64,000 nt of DNA from Motacilla alba alba (Eukaryota; Chordata; Aves; Passeriformes; Motacillidae). The number at the start of each line of letters is the position of its first letter. Position 1 is the stretch's first letter. Under the pieces are notes generated by a model, which searched no databases, had not been told where the DNA came from, and saw only the letters and a program-made list of their open reading frames with translations. Below are positions 51,540-64,000 of this stretch, one piece after another. The translations under genes and the position numbers were made by a program. The stretch lies in assembly GCF_015832195.1 (NCBI RefSeq), contig NC_052016.1, forward strand, positions 82,187,047 through 82,251,046, in the 5' to 3' direction.

Positions 51540-51960
51540 CCAGCGTCAGTTCTCTCCAGAAGCTGAAGCTTCCTTCAGGGCACATCCTGCTCCAACACAA
51601 AGTCCTGCTCAGGCTGCAGTGTGGTAACCAGCTCCTCTCTAGGTGCTGCAGGGGAGCCTCTGCTGTGGTGCCTGGAGCACCTCTTCCCTCTCCTCCTTCT
51701 CTCACTTTGGTGTTCAGAAGGTTGTTTCTCTCAGTTTCTCTCACTTCCACCACATTCACCTCCTCCTTCTCAGTGAAAAGCAGAATTTTGCCCTTTTTAA
51801 AACACATTTTCCCTAGGGCACCACAGTCCTGACTGGTGGGGCTAGCTAAGCCGTGGCCTGGATGGATCTGCTGAATCCCACGGCAAAAGCCTGTGTCAGG
51901 TGTGAGGCATCCCAGTGTCTCCTCACAGATGTCACCCTACAGCCTCCCCTGACAGCACTG
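51540..51960 (-). mobile_element. Degraded LTR copy, family C
   Basis: It shares ordered blocks with 56600-56920 in the same orientation. These include a GCTGCAGGGGA..CTCTGCT phrase, GGAGCACCTCTTCCCTCTCC, GGTGTTCAGAAGGTTGTTTC, CACATTTTCCCTAGGGC and a CTCACAGATGTCACCC block. Orientation is inferred from the more complete copy. The ends are not clear; sequence from 51360 and up to about 52080 may also belong. The 134-codon minus frame (51403-51807) that runs through it has no retroviral domain. Confidence 0.6.
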
Positions 51961-54359
51961 GGGCGCACACGGGCACTGGTGTGTCAGATAACACAGGGGG
52001 GTCCTGTCCTTACCAAGAGGGAATCACTTTTGGAAGTAGGGCCAAGAGGACAGGCTGAGGTTAATCACTCACTGCGGTCATGAGCCATGAGCTCTCTGGC
52101 CAGTCCTGGGGACTCAGCTGAGAGCCCACTGCTGCACACACACGCAGTGGTTTGGCCTGTTGAGGGCAAGATCTGCTACTTTTTCGACAGCTCCCTCTGC
52201 ACTAAGTTACCAAGTGTTTGCTTGCAGATCAGCTTATGCACACTCAGGACTTAGCTGCTCGTGCTCCTGCACCAAGTATTTTGATAGATTCTGGGTTAGG
52301 TCCTTTGAGACAGTCACTAACTACCAAAATCCCTGTAGCTTTCCATTGTGAAAAATGGCCCTGTGATTGATAGCCTGATACTGGTGTTAACAACTTCCAC
52401 AAAAAGGGAAAAATTCAAGAGACAGTAGAAAAAATGTAACTTCTCATGACCTGTGTTCAGAACCTGTGTGACCTTCAGGCTCTTATGAGTAGACTGAGGA
52501 AGGTAATGCTTCTGCTTCTCAAGATTCACTTCTTGAATGCACTTAGCAAGATGTGTGATGCATAATGACATAGAATACATCATAGAAAAGGAAAATATAA
52601 TATATAATTAAAGAGATTCTGATTAAATGCTGTGAGGTCTGTAACATTTTTATGAAGTTATAAAGTAGTTTTCTAGTAAAATTTCAAATGTAATATTCAG
52701 TTCATTAACAACTCTCATCATCCCCAAATCCATAAACATTAATTTATTTTACTGCGTAGCAATTTCAAAGAAATGTAAGTCATAAAATGTAAAAGAAAGT
52801 GTTTAGCTATGGATTCAAAAAGAGAACCATTAGATTTTATTTCTCTTCTAGTTAGTGCTATCTATTGCCTTTTTTCTTCCATTTTTATTGCTGCTTCCTT
52901 TTTTCTAATTAAGTACCATTTGTCATTTTATATCAACTGACATAATTATAAGTCATTATGTAGGATACTAATAGCCTTAGGAGCAGTTGACTCACACATA
53001 AACTCTGTGTCCAAACGGCCACTTAGCAAGGAAGTGGATTTTAATTTCTCACCATTCATTACTATTTTAATTGCTCTAAACAGAATAATTGAAGAACAGC
53101 AGGTGCTTTTTATTTCAGTTCTTCAGTCTTGTTTCTTAACTTACCTTTTTAAATAGCGTGTTCTTTCACAGCAAGAAGGCAATTAATTCTTCTGTATGCC
53201 AGAAGATGCCACTGTAGCACTCGCTTCCAAACAGTAAAGACTGATGACAGGGGAGCAGGACATGAATATTATCAGATACAGCATCTGATTGATTGCACCT
53301 GAGAAGGTATTACTGTGAGTATCCTAAAAGTACAGGGTCTTAATCTGGTGAGAGAATGAGACTCTGCAATAATTATTTATTTAAAAAAAATAAAAACAAC
53401 TACCTATGGGGAATTAAAGGAAATAGTTATTTTATGGCATAATTTCATAAACTGCAATCCTAGTCCTGTATTTGCTACCTTGGATATTTATGTGCTGCAG
53501 CAGTGTACCAAACACTAATAAGAGTACATGTTCTTTCTCCAAAAGATTTTTCCAGAAAGGATTCTCCTGCTGTTTAATATAACATATAAATCACTTTGAA
53601 AAAATAGTGTTCTTAGGTTGCTATTTCATTTTCTTCTGTATCCAGTTAATCGCAGAGAGGTTTGAGATCATCTATCTACTTCAGTGTCATGGTTCTCTTT
53701 TTTTCCTTTTTTTTTATACTTTAAAAATTCTCATAGTGGGCAGTCCATCACTAGCTTTAGAAACTAGGTTTTCCCTTAGGTGATAAAGAAACAGGGCAGC
53801 CAGAAAATATTTCCCCAAAAGGTCTACCTAAAAGGATGCTTTATTTTATTTTGATTTATTTATCTTTTAGGAACAATTTAAACATTTTACCTCTTGAAAG
53901 CTGTGCTACTTGCTGGTGACAGGGGAGAAGAGGAAGGGAGGTAACTGTGCAACTCTATGATGGTCAAAAAAGGTTCAAATTGATAATCTATAAGGAATTA
54001 CAATAGGAAGAAGCACTTTAAAAGCACTTCCTTTGAACAAGCTCTCTATTAATTAATTGTTTGTCCTCAGGGTGCCTACATAAGAAAGCAAGCAAAGTGT
54101 GTGTGCACTTAAGTTTTCCAATGGGACACTGCAATCCACTGTCAAATGTGAGTGTCAGCAAATGGACAATCACAATGCTATTGTGGAATTTAAGTTATGC
54201 AGGTTCTTCTGCCATAAAAGGTGGAAAAATTACTCACAAGCACTGCACAATGCAAATTTTATGCCATGTATTATCAATATTCTCTTTTTTCAGTTAATAT
54301 TTCAAGACCTCATGTCTTGACATCAAGCAGGTTTATCATCCAGAATTTAGAATATTTCA
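51961..54359. other. Intronic sequence, no gene seen
   Basis: The first 150 bases are GC-richer and may be the tail of the family C copy. The remainder is AT-rich without recognised elements. Confidence 0.45.
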
Positions 54360-54570
54360 GTTCTAGTGACTGACCACCAGAGAGGTGATACCTCATTTAC
54401 TATAAGGCTTTGGACCTGACCCTTCCTGTCTAGCTGTATGTTGGACATTTTATTGATAAAAATGCTGTGAGAGATAGTATACAAAGCTTTTCTAAAATCC
54501 CAAACACCCATGTTTACTGCCTTCCCTTTGTCTACTGGTCAAAAGTGGTTTGTTTCCACTTCCAGCACAT
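54360..54570 (-). mobile_element. Decayed CR1 LINE RT fragment, antisense
   Basis: The + strand phrase GAGATAGTATACAAAGCTTT-TCTAAAATCC, followed after a gap by CTGCCTTCCCTTTGTCTACT, matches the reverse complement of the CR1 RT segment that encodes the KAFDTVSHS motif. Two or more indels destroy the frame. The limits are approximate; the 5' flank (ACTGACCACCAGAGAGGTG) fits the neighbouring CR1 codons only loosely. Confidence 0.5.
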
Positions 54571-55920
54571 CTATTCAGCCTGTTCAGTGCACTCAGTAGC
54601 TCCTCTGTTAGTAATCATCTCCTTAGTGAAACGACAGAATTTGTTATCAGAATTCATACGTTTCCATACAGACTAAAAGCCTGGTCTCTGTGCTGTGGCT
54701 TTGAAAGGCACATTGAGCTCCACCGGGTGGTGGGGAAATTGGAGATATCTTTTACACTGAAATTTATGCCTTCTTACCTATGTTCATGAAACAGTAGCTG
54801 ATCATTCTGTCCTTTCTTTAAAATTTCTCAAGTGCGTAGAGAGCAGCAAGAAAGGATATTAAGTCAAGTGACAGATTACTGAAGAGTTGATTACTATGAG
54901 GAAAAATAACAACTCACATACCTGCCTATTGTAATTTTTGATTAAACATCTATCAAAAGTTTTTGCTGAAACAATCAAATTACTTGAATACAATCCATGA
55001 AATTGGTGAAATAATAGCAAATGGTCAGTCCTAGGGACTGAACATGTGTTCTTACTGGACCCACCAATAAAATGTTATATAGTAATTACACTTTGAGACT
55101 TTTTGTTTTGTTTAATATCCGTGTAAAACTTTCTTCATTACTTCTCCATAGCAACTCATCTGTGCATCTTTTTGTTTTATGAATACTAAAATACACCCTA
55201 AAGTTGAGTACTTATATTTTTAACTTATAGTTGTATAATTAAAAGGTGAAAGTGCACATTAAATGCGTCAGCAGAGTGCATTTTTGGCAAAGAAGGTAAA
55301 GTATAGAAAACGTGTACCCCATCTGTTACAAATGTACGGTCTTTTCACCAGTAATTACAACAATTTTATCTGGAAAATAGAATTTATTCTATCCTAAATA
55401 CAGCTAAAAATAACTGTGAATAAAGGTATGTTTGGAATTAAATAGAACCCACATAAAGCCTAATTTTGATTTTAGCAAAAACTAACTCAATTTCTACCAC
55501 AGTTCCTGGGTTTCATGTTTACTGATGTTCACATGCATTATTCAGAGGCACCAAATATTAGGTGGGAGACAAAGCACAGTGTGGCCGAGGCATTTAGTAT
55601 GCAATAGAGAATTTTTTTGATGACTCATAGATAGGGCCAATGATATAGGCAGCGAATATTATGTCAGTGTGCACATCAGTGTTGCAGCAACAAACTGCTT
55701 ATTTCTGTTTTGATGCATTGAATTCATCTTTATCTTTAGAAAAGTATGATGGATCCAAAATAATTTGTGATGAAGCATTTAGTCACAGCTGTGCCCACAT
55801 CTCTTTTTGGAAAACATCACTGGTAAATATTATTATAAAATGTTGAAAGTAATTAAAATTAAAGACTTTGATGGACCACTTCTGAATATTCCTTTCTATG
55901 AAATAATCTAAATTTCACTA
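54571..55920. other. Intronic sequence, no gene seen
   Basis: AT-rich, no recognised feature. Confidence 0.5.
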
Positions 55921-56939
55921 TATAGTGAGTTGACCATCCCTGGATGCCACGTGCCAACCAAAGTCATTCTATTATTTCTCTCCTCGTCAGAATAGGAGAG
56001 AGAAAATAAAGTCCAGTAGGTTGAGATAAGGACAGGAATAGGTTACTCCCTGATTACCATCAGGTGCAAAATAGACTTGACTTGGAGATACTACTAAAAT
56101 TTAATACCAATGAAATCAGAATAGGGTCCTAAGAAATGAACCCAACCTTTAAAAGATCGCCAACCCCCCACCCCCTCATGCCTGCCTTATGCCTGGGCTC
56201 AACTTCATTCCTTATTTTCTCTACCTCTCCTTTCCCCAGCAATGCAGGGGGACCAGGAATGTGGACTGTGATCAATTCATCACGTGCCTCTGCCACTCCT
56301 TCCTCCCCAGAGGAAGGACTCCTCACAGACTTCCCCTGTTCCCTTCCATGCATGGGCCTCTTCCATGGGGCATATTCCTTCAGGAACAGACTGCTCCAGC
56401 ATGGATCCCCCAGGGGATCACAAGTCCTGTCAGTAAACCTTCTCCAACAGGGGCTCCTTTCTCCATGGGGCCACAGATCCTGCCAGGACCATCACCCCCT
56501 TTAGGTATCCATCTGTTCCATGGGGTTCTGCACATGCTGCCGGTGGATATCTGTTGTTCCACCATGGCCTCCCACAGGCTGCAGGGGCACAGCCTGGCTC
56601 ACAGGGTCTGCCCCGTGGGGTGCAGCAGGGGAATCTCTGCTCCAGCACACAGAGCACCTCCTGCCCACCCTTCTGCCCTGACCTTGGTGTCTGCAGGGCT
56701 GTTTCTCTCAGATATTCTCCCTCTTCTCTCCGGCTGCTATTGCAGTAGGGTTTTCTCATCCTTTTAAAATTACATTTTCCCAGAGTTGCTAGCCCTGTCA
56801 CTGATGGGCTCTGCCTTGGCTGCCGTGGAACCAGCTCACGTTATTTTTGTCAGACAGTGGGGGAAGCTTCTGGCAGCTTCTTACAGTAACCACCCCTGTA
56901 GGCCCCCTGCTACCAAGCCCTGGTGATGAAAATTCAACA
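55921..56939 (-). mobile_element. Near-complete solo LTR, family C (about 1 kb)
   Basis: On the minus strand it starts TGTTGAATTTTCATCACCAG at 56939 and runs through GGGTGGTTACTGTAAGAAGC, CTTCCCCCACTGTCTGACA, an imperfect array of CCCGTGGAGG / CTCCAGCA type units (56330-56660) and a T/A-rich zone. It ends with AAGTCAAGTCTATTTTGCAC, GATAAGGACAGG (seen on +) and GTCAACTCACTATA at 55921. This order matches a long avian ERV LTR type that I recognise by its repeated GTGGGAGGACCCACGCTGGAG-like units. No clear target duplication was found. The open frames here (up to 192 codons, 56189-56767 +) come from the GC-rich unit array and are not retroviral proteins. Confidence 0.8.
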
Positions 56940-59633
56940 TATACTAAGATTTTATTAAAATATAACAGAAGTACAAAGCAAAAAGTAAAGAACATAATTG
57001 TACTTTTAGTTAAATTTTGTAGTGTGTTTGGGAGCTGATTTTGATTGTAAGCTAAACCAGTAGTTTACATGCAGGACTGAAGTATGGTCGCATAGCATAT
57101 TATATTAAGGTTTTGTGAGGCAATATCTCATGGCATCATGCTTTTTCAGACTGTGATCTTTCTCTTTTCTTTGGCTGTTTGTTTTAAAAAGTTCAATATT
57201 TACCAAGAATGCCTTTTTCCTTAGATTTTTTTCTTTACATTGAAAGATATCCTGTAAATGCATTCTTAGATTGTATACAGTTTTTTAATCCAATAATTAG
57301 GTCAATATTTAAAACTGTAAATATCAATTATTTGAATGAATATTATATTTAGCATACTACCAATTAGAAGGTTATGTAATCATCAATCTTGAAAATGGTT
57401 GTTCTCATATTAAAAGATTAAAGAAAAATATTTTCTCTAATTATCTCTTCTTGCATGAAATATGAACCTTTGATCACAGAAAGCTTTCAGTCATTAACAT
57501 GTTAATTTTCCTTATATTGTCTGCAATTCATTTCTTCTGTGATCTAAGTATTTAGTCAGTCTTTCTTCAGGTTTGTGTACACTTTCACAAGGAATAGAAA
57601 CTGACACTGACATAACCTCTTTTGTTTTTAATTTATGGAAGTACTTCTCATTATTTTCTTGAGTACAGTAAGAAGCAAATAGCAGATTTGTTTGTTTTGT
57701 CCATAATTCAGAACATCTGTTTTGAAGGTGCTCTGTCCCTTGGTTCTTTTTTCTGAAGTATACTAGCAGTATTTTCCTCACCATATCCTACTATCTTCTC
57801 TGGCTGTTCCTGGCACACAAAATTTCCGTTTCACCCGTCTATCAGAAGCCAACTGCTAGCTCTCCTTTGGTCGGGGCATAATCTCTGTGCTGTCATGTTA
57901 TGCACAAATAATCCCTCATGCTGCTTTAACAAGGTTTCACTGAATGTACATTGCAAAAATTAACATCTCAAAAATTGGATTTTGAATAGGTTTGAATTTC
58001 CTCCTGATTATTTTAATGCATTTTGTTTCCTTTTATTCTACTTTTATTGTCATAATAATTTAAAATTTTCAAATTTCTTTCACAGCAATAAGCAATGCGA
58101 AAAATATATTAAAGGCCATCTTCCTGTAACCTCATGACTCATAAAGCTCTGCCTTTTACAAGGGCAGCAAATATCCACAAACTGATGATTTGAGACAGCT
58201 GACACAACTTCAGCTGCCTTAATCCTTTCAGCAGACTTTGGGAGCAGAGAGAAATACAGCCCTGGTCATAGCCCTTGATTTACCTATTCCTATTCTCGAG
58301 TTTACAATCAGTGAGAGTAACGGCAAGAAAGGAGGTAGGGGATATTGCATACTGTGGTATTACCATGCATTCATATGTGGACAAGAACCACCATTCCTAA
58401 GCCAAAGACATCACCTCCAGCTTCAGTAAATATTGATCTAAAAAGTTATATTGATTGTATTGTTGAATTTAGTGAATATAGAATACAGATATCTGCTCTC
58501 TTCCTTCTCTTAACCTGTATAAACAAAAAAACAGCATTCTGCTAAGTGTTTTAAGACCTGAAGAAACAGCTAATGGATTTCTGCTCCTGTTTTCATACTT
58601 TTCTGAGGCAATGAAGAATGAAAAAGTACTCAGAGGCTGGAGACTGGTTTGTAAAAATGATCAGATCTTGTATTTTTCTTTTATGCATAGAGTATTTAGC
58701 TGAGCCATACAATATGTAGAATGAAAATTGTTGGCTTGTTGGGTCTGAGTACCCTTTCCTTTGCAAAAAGCAATCAAATTATTTTTTTAGCACATTTAAT
58801 ATCAAATATTGATTCCTCCACTAAATGAATTTCAACTACCAGACTCTTATTCTTTAATTATGAGCACCAGTGAAAAAAAATCAATAAACCACTAAAGATT
58901 TAATTGAATCAACTGTATTGAAATTATTTTATTCTTTACATTGAAATTAATGTCCTATTTATAGTAGTGGTTTTGCAGCATATATGCAATAGCATACATT
59001 GACTAACAACATACATCCTTTTTGCTTTGTACAGCTTAGTTTAACACACAGCATGATGCCTTATAGTAAAAGTAAGACAATGCCTTTTTTACATGAACTA
59101 GATCCACACTGAACAGGAATGTATTTTTTAAGAGAAGGCAATCATAAACTGAAAATAAGACTGGCCTTTTCTATATTTTAAAATTATGTGAATCATCTAA
59201 GGCCATATGTTTTCTGATGAAACTACTTAAGAGAAAAATGATGAAAAAATAGATAATAGATTATTCTCTCTTTCTAGCTGATTGAAAGGAAAGCTTATTA
59301 TGCTTTTAACTTCTGCTCAGGTTCCTGTATCATGGTTGTCATCACAGGGCCAATACTAATCTTAAGTAACACGGCATTGTCTGTCACATCATATTTGCTT
59401 TTCCTTTCTCTCCTTATGGATGAATTATGGTGTGTACACCAGAATTTTTAATTCTGTGCAAACCAAGGTCAAAGAATTGTGTCTCACATCTGAAGTGTGA
59501 GAAGCTGTGCTTCTGATGCCCTTTATCCAGCTTGGCTAGGGACATCAGTAAGACTGATGTTACTGAGGGGCCAGACTAGAACTGCATATTTTTTTCTAAC
59601 AGGTCTCCCCTGCACAGAATTAAACAAGTTATC
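56940..59633. other. Intronic sequence, no gene seen
   Basis: AT-rich intron without recognised mobile elements or exons. The minus frame 57512-57784 (90 codons) has no domain and no flanking splice framework. Confidence 0.5.
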
Positions 59634-60180
59634 TGTTGTGCTGCTTTGAGCTGGGATAGAATCAATTTTCTTCATAGTGCTTTATAAGGTGCTGTGTTTT
59701 GGGTTTGTGACCAAACCTAGATTAATAACACAGCAATGTATTAGCTATCAAGCATCAAGGCTGTTTCTGCTTTTCACAGTGTCCAATCACGCTGGGGGCT
59801 GAGGAGCCACAGCTGGAACAGCTGCGACCAAGTGACCAAATATCCCACACCCTTCTGGTGCCATGCTGAGCAATGAAAGCTGTGGAGGGGGAAAGAAACA
59901 GGAAGTAGGGGGGGGACTTTCAGAGCGATGGTGCTTGTCTTCACACTGTTGCATGGATTCCTGCTTTCCTGGAGATGAACACCTGCCTGCCCATGGGAAC
60001 TGATGAATGAGTTCCTTGTTTTGCTTTGCATTTGTGCATGGCTTTTACTCTTTCTATTAAATTGTCTTTATCTTAATCCACGAGTTTTTCACTTATACCC
60101 TTCTGATTCACTCCATTCTCCCAGTGGGGAGGGGAATGGATCTGTGTGGGGCTGTGTCTGCTGGCCAGGGTTAGACCACA
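59634..60180 (+). mobile_element. Solo LTR, family A relative
   Basis: It begins TGTTGTGCTGCTTTGAGCTG, has GGGATAGAATCAATTTTCTT and GTGCTGTGTTTTGGGTTTG blocks, then a divergent middle. The 3' part TCTATTAAATTGTCTTTATC, CACGAGTTTTTCACTTATAC and GGCCAGGGTTAGACCACA parallels the copy at 32726-33239. ATTAAA (near 60056) may be its poly(A) signal. It is sense to the host gene. No convincing target duplication, no internal genes. Confidence 0.82.
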
Positions 60181-63100
60181 AACCTGCAAAAAATTTTGTC
60201 TATTTACTCCCTAGGTGAATATATTGACCTTAGCTTATTTTCCACAGCTCTTTACTCTGTGTATATATACTTTTTTATTATTATTATTTTAAATTTGAAA
60301 GCTTGAAGAGTGATAGGAATGTTCTGTCTTATCATTAAAGAGAACTTTTCAATGGTATTGTGCTTAGTGCAGTTTTCTCGGTTGAAAATAAAATTATACT
60401 TATCCACAACGTATGTATGCAGGGCTTAAAATAAAAAAGTTTGAGGAATACTAAACCTGCTATCCATCACCTCTTCACATTACTCTGTAAAGTTCAGTTT
60501 AACAGTTTAACATCAAAAGAGAAGATACCGATGTACTTTTAAACTCCTGCATAGCAGAAAAGTGATTAGAGAAAAAACTACATTCAGATGAGGTCATTAG
60601 AAATGAGAATAGGAAAAATGGATATGAAGAAGTACTATGGCTACACTAAGTTATTTCAGAGAAATGACTGTTCCTGACAGTGAGTTTCCTATCCAAAACC
60701 AAACCAAACCAAATCCCTCAAATCCAGTGTGCTATGGCATTGTCTAACATGCATCATTAAAGAAACACTGTCTTGAATAATATATTTTATATTTATTTTT
60801 ATCTTTTCTGATAAGATCTGTAGAGATTTTCAAATCTTCCCTTCCAAAGTGTTAACATTCATTCTCTACAAAATTAAGATCTGATCTTTCCTTGGTGAAT
60901 AATTGAAATAAAATGTTTACAAAGGAAAATGTAGAAACAAAAGATGTTAAATTACTAAGTGGTAGATTTTTTTTTAAACCAAATCAGCATACATCTTTTC
61001 TTTTAGTGACATTATAAGCCATAATTGAGTTTGGAGCTTAACATATTATCACTTCACATCTTAGTCTAAGCAGGTATTTTTAGAGTAGGCTGTAAGTCCT
61101 TCCCAGGTACAAGACAATATAAATTGTTTTGAACTTAGACTAATTTCAGAAACATCCTTCCTCTGGTACATCATCTTTTATAAGTTAAGAAGAAATCTTC
61201 AGGGTGGATCCACTACCAATAAGGAATGGTTCCAAAAAAGAGGAATTCTGACCTTTTAGGAGGAACCCTTGCTTTTTCTAGAGAAAACAATAACTTTTCA
61301 TTATCTGGCTTCTAAGCCTTTCCCGTTTTGTTTGTTGTTTTATTTGTTTGGGCTTTTTTTGTCCATTTACGTAACAGAGAATGTGCAACAACTCACTTGT
61401 ACAAGTGCTTCAATGTTGGAAAAATATTCTAGTCAGAATACAGTATTTTTCTACTAGTAAATCACTTTATGGATCCCACCTGTAATTACAGTATTGGTAC
61501 TGGTTCTTCAGAGGCTAATTTGCATGTGCACGTGAATACATCCAAACTAGAAATTAAATAATGTACATCCTTCTCTGTTACCCCTGTTTTATTTCAAGTA
61601 CGGTAAAACAGTGGCAACCCTGTACTCCCATGGTATTAAATCACATTTCCTATTTTAAACTTTTATAAATCATCAAATGCTTCAAAATTTTCCATCACTT
61701 GTCTTACCTTGCCTTATCCTTAATAAATAGCTGTCTGTTTTCCAGGTTCTTTCTCCCATATCTTCCTTTTCTGTAGATTCCAGATTACTCTTTAAAAAAT
61801 TCAAGATTACTCTTTAAAAATAGCCCTTATTCTTAAGCCCAGTTGAAAGACTTCTTTTGAATCTGTTCCCATTTGTTTTATCTTGGGTTCATGGTGACTG
61901 TTGTGCTTTTGGCATTCTGACATTTTTGTTTTGCTAAAGCGTGTCGGTTTGGAGAATCATAGGAAGAAAGGAAGCCTTTAGTAATTAATCAGAACTAACA
62001 TCTAAAGCAATAGAATCACTGCTGAAAAACACTTTATCTTCACATTTATGTGATTAGATAAATTAAATGTTATGTATTTTTATAATTCTTAAAGGCACAT
62101 ATGGTGAACTTCAGTAGCAGTGTTTTACTTCTGTAATTTCTGAAAAGTTAATATAGAGCATTGTTGTACCTGCCTATATATTGCATCATTAAAATATAGG
62201 AAGACTCTCCACAAAATGTATTTGGTAATAAATATTAGGAGAGTAAGCCTTTTTCCCTATGCCAGAATTTAGGATTAACACCTTGAATATTTAAAAACTG
62301 TCTGAATGAATGCGTATATTTTTGATGGTAAAATCATCTTGTCCATCTCCAAACCTAAAGAGTATCAGACAGATCAGTTTGAGGGTAACAGAAAATATAG
62401 TAGACTTGAGGACCTTGATATAACCTGCATTTTGCAAACATTAAAAAGACTAAATTAATGCTGACTTTTTCTAAGGTTGCTATGAACTCATATAATTTAA
62501 ATATGAATGAGATGGAGCATTTTCTATAAAGCATTTTGCAGACTGAAAGGGAAGGTCTTAATTTAATGTGCTACATTTAATATATAAAAATTTTCAGCTT
62601 GTAAAATTCTTCTCTTTCTTTCTTTCAATCCTTTAAAAGGGGAAATTAATGAGTTATTCAATCACTGGTGCTATAATTGTCTCAGATTCTATTACAGAGA
62701 CTTTTCTCTTTGCTGCTTAATCTCTGTCAGGATTCTTTTCTAAATCCTTGTCTTTCAACAAACTGGTTACATTTTTATTATATTTTCACAGGTCTTCAAG
62801 TGTCATTAACTTGCAAAGAAACCAAAATAATGTAAATATATTTGAAAATCTACTTTTCATGTAGAGAAATAGTTCTGAATTAAATAAAAATAAATCCTTC
62901 CTAGAACAGTTTTCTGACTCTAGAGTAGTTCACTATTTGTCACTGTATTACAATAGTCTTAGTGGTGTTTTTCCCAGTTTGTAGTTGCTGTCATTTCTGC
63001 TGATAATGAGTGGGTTGCCTAGAAGTTGAAATAAGAAAAAGTAATTTTTCTGACAAGATAGTCATATAGACTTGTATAGATATGTTTAAAGAAACCAGTT

Positions 63101-64000
63101 TCAGATATTGTAATTGCCTTGAACCCTGAGCCTTCATGCTTTCCTTCTATTTCCTCTCTGTCCTATGGGAGAGTGAGTGAGAATCTTGGAAGGGGTTTGG
63201 CTGTTGCTGAGGTCAGCCCACCACATACACACTGTCAGATAATTATACGTATACACACCACTTATAAATGCTACAGAATATCTAAAAACCCATTCCAGTG
63301 GCATTTCCATTTTTTTTTTATTCTTCAATGTAACTTCTGTGTGATTTGTCCCACAAGAAAAATTCTGACATGTTTTGCATGACCACAAGACATTACTGCG
63401 TTTTTTTTTTTTTTGTTTTAATAATGAACTATGAGTTCCTATAAAAGAGTGACTTAAATAATAACTAATGTTATTTTATGTCTTTGGCTAGAGGGAAAAG
63501 ATAATTTTCTTGTGGCTTTTATTTGGCTTTCTAACTAAATAAGCCATGTGCTATATCACTCTATAATTTAACTCTGTGTAGCCACTGTAAGCTATTTTGC
63601 CCTCATGAATGCCTAAAATATAAAGATCTTTTCCCTGTGCTGTAAAAACAATGTCCAGATTTGCAATGCATCATACAATAAGGGTCCTAAGTTTTTACTC
63701 TCAGAGAAAATTGATTTTTTTACACTTATCAGCATTTCTATTAATCTTTTTCTCAGATATATAAGTGAAATGCTGAGTTCAAATTTTATTATTAGCCAGC
63801 TTATGTATAACTAACTTTTAGTTCAGGTATAAAACAAAATATGGGAGAAATACAGATTTTTTGAAATATCTTTTCTTATTCAAACAATGAATAAAAGTGA
63901 TATAAAATGGGATTTATCTCAATTTAAAGGTTAGTTCCTAAATCTAGAGTACTCTAGATTCACTTTATGTTCTATCAGGAAAATTGGATAATTACAAATA
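60181..64000. other. Intronic sequence, no gene seen
   Basis: AT-rich intron to the window end. It contains a short tandem duplication at about 61780-61820 (two copies of an AGATTACTCTTTAAAAA phrase), T runs near 63311-63320 and 63401-63413, and a 20-bp perfect palindrome at 63941-63960. Confidence 0.5.
63941..63960. repeat. Perfect 20-bp palindrome
   Basis: AATCTAGAGTACTCTAGATT equals its own reverse complement over all 20 bases, with no spacer. Not part of any recognised element. Confidence 0.85.

Noticed and set aside
51403..51807. 134-codon minus frame
   Set aside because: Runs through the family C LTR copy and flank; no retroviral or host domain, and a homologous stretch at 56.6 kb does not conserve the reading frame.
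56189..56767. 192-codon + strand open frame, the longest in the window
   Set aside because: It lies inside the GC-rich unit array of the family C LTR, is antisense to that LTR and has no protein domain.
55921..56939. Target-site duplication for the family C LTR
   Set aside because: CACTA before and TATAC after do not match convincingly, and the terminal bases at 55921 are mutated.
59634..60180. Target-site duplication for the LTR copy at 59.6 kb
   Set aside because: The flanking bases (TTATC before, AACCT after) do not match, so no duplication is claimed.

Overview
This window is almost entirely non-coding vertebrate DNA, most likely from a bird and probably a passerine. The evidence is the repeat content: CR1 LINE fragments with the typical 3' ATTCTRTG tail, and several solo LTRs of avian endogenous-retrovirus types. 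It is AT-rich, has no prokaryote-like gene packing, and has no long open frame outside repeats. The only exon I can assign to a known gene is at 38576-38738 on the + strand. It encodes the C-terminal glycosaminoglycan-attachment region of a glypican, which I recognise as GPC5 (glypican-5). It has a good acceptor, a strong GTAAGT donor, acidic and Cys residues, and SGSGE / GSGGG serines. The rest of the window is then the two very large introns on either side of this penultimate coding exon.

Layout. Bases 1-38575 (upstream intron) hold a short antisense CR1 tail (4601-4710), an exon-like minus-strand relic with a broken frame (4984-5369), a 1.2-kb 5'-truncated CR1 with a dead reverse transcriptase (7754-8960), a candidate CTCF core (9854-9866), a GC-richer unclassified block (13745-14080), a 220-bp pyrimidine tract ending in a pure TTTC array (16868-17090), a 38-codon minus-strand coding-like fragment (29843-29956), two solo LTRs (32726-33239 and 35899-36296) and a CR1 tail (38008-38272) that ends about 300 bp before the exon.

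Bases 38739-64000 (downstream intron) hold a 96-bp miniature LTR (43359-43454), an unexplained 70-bp duplicated pair (44074-44143 and 46201-46270), a GC-rich solo LTR with a perfect 6-bp target duplication (47634-48018), two related LTR copies (about 51540-51960 and 55921-56939), a decayed antisense CR1 piece (54360-54570) and another solo LTR (59634-60180).

No tRNA, rRNA, CRISPR, operon or complete protein-coding gene is visible. The items most worth a second look are the two exon-like minus-strand relics inside the GPC5 introns, the short near-identical pair at 44.1/46.2 kb, the miniature LTR and the long mirror-type pyrimidine tract. I do not see a new multi-gene system here. Family assignments rest on recognition by eye, without database searches.
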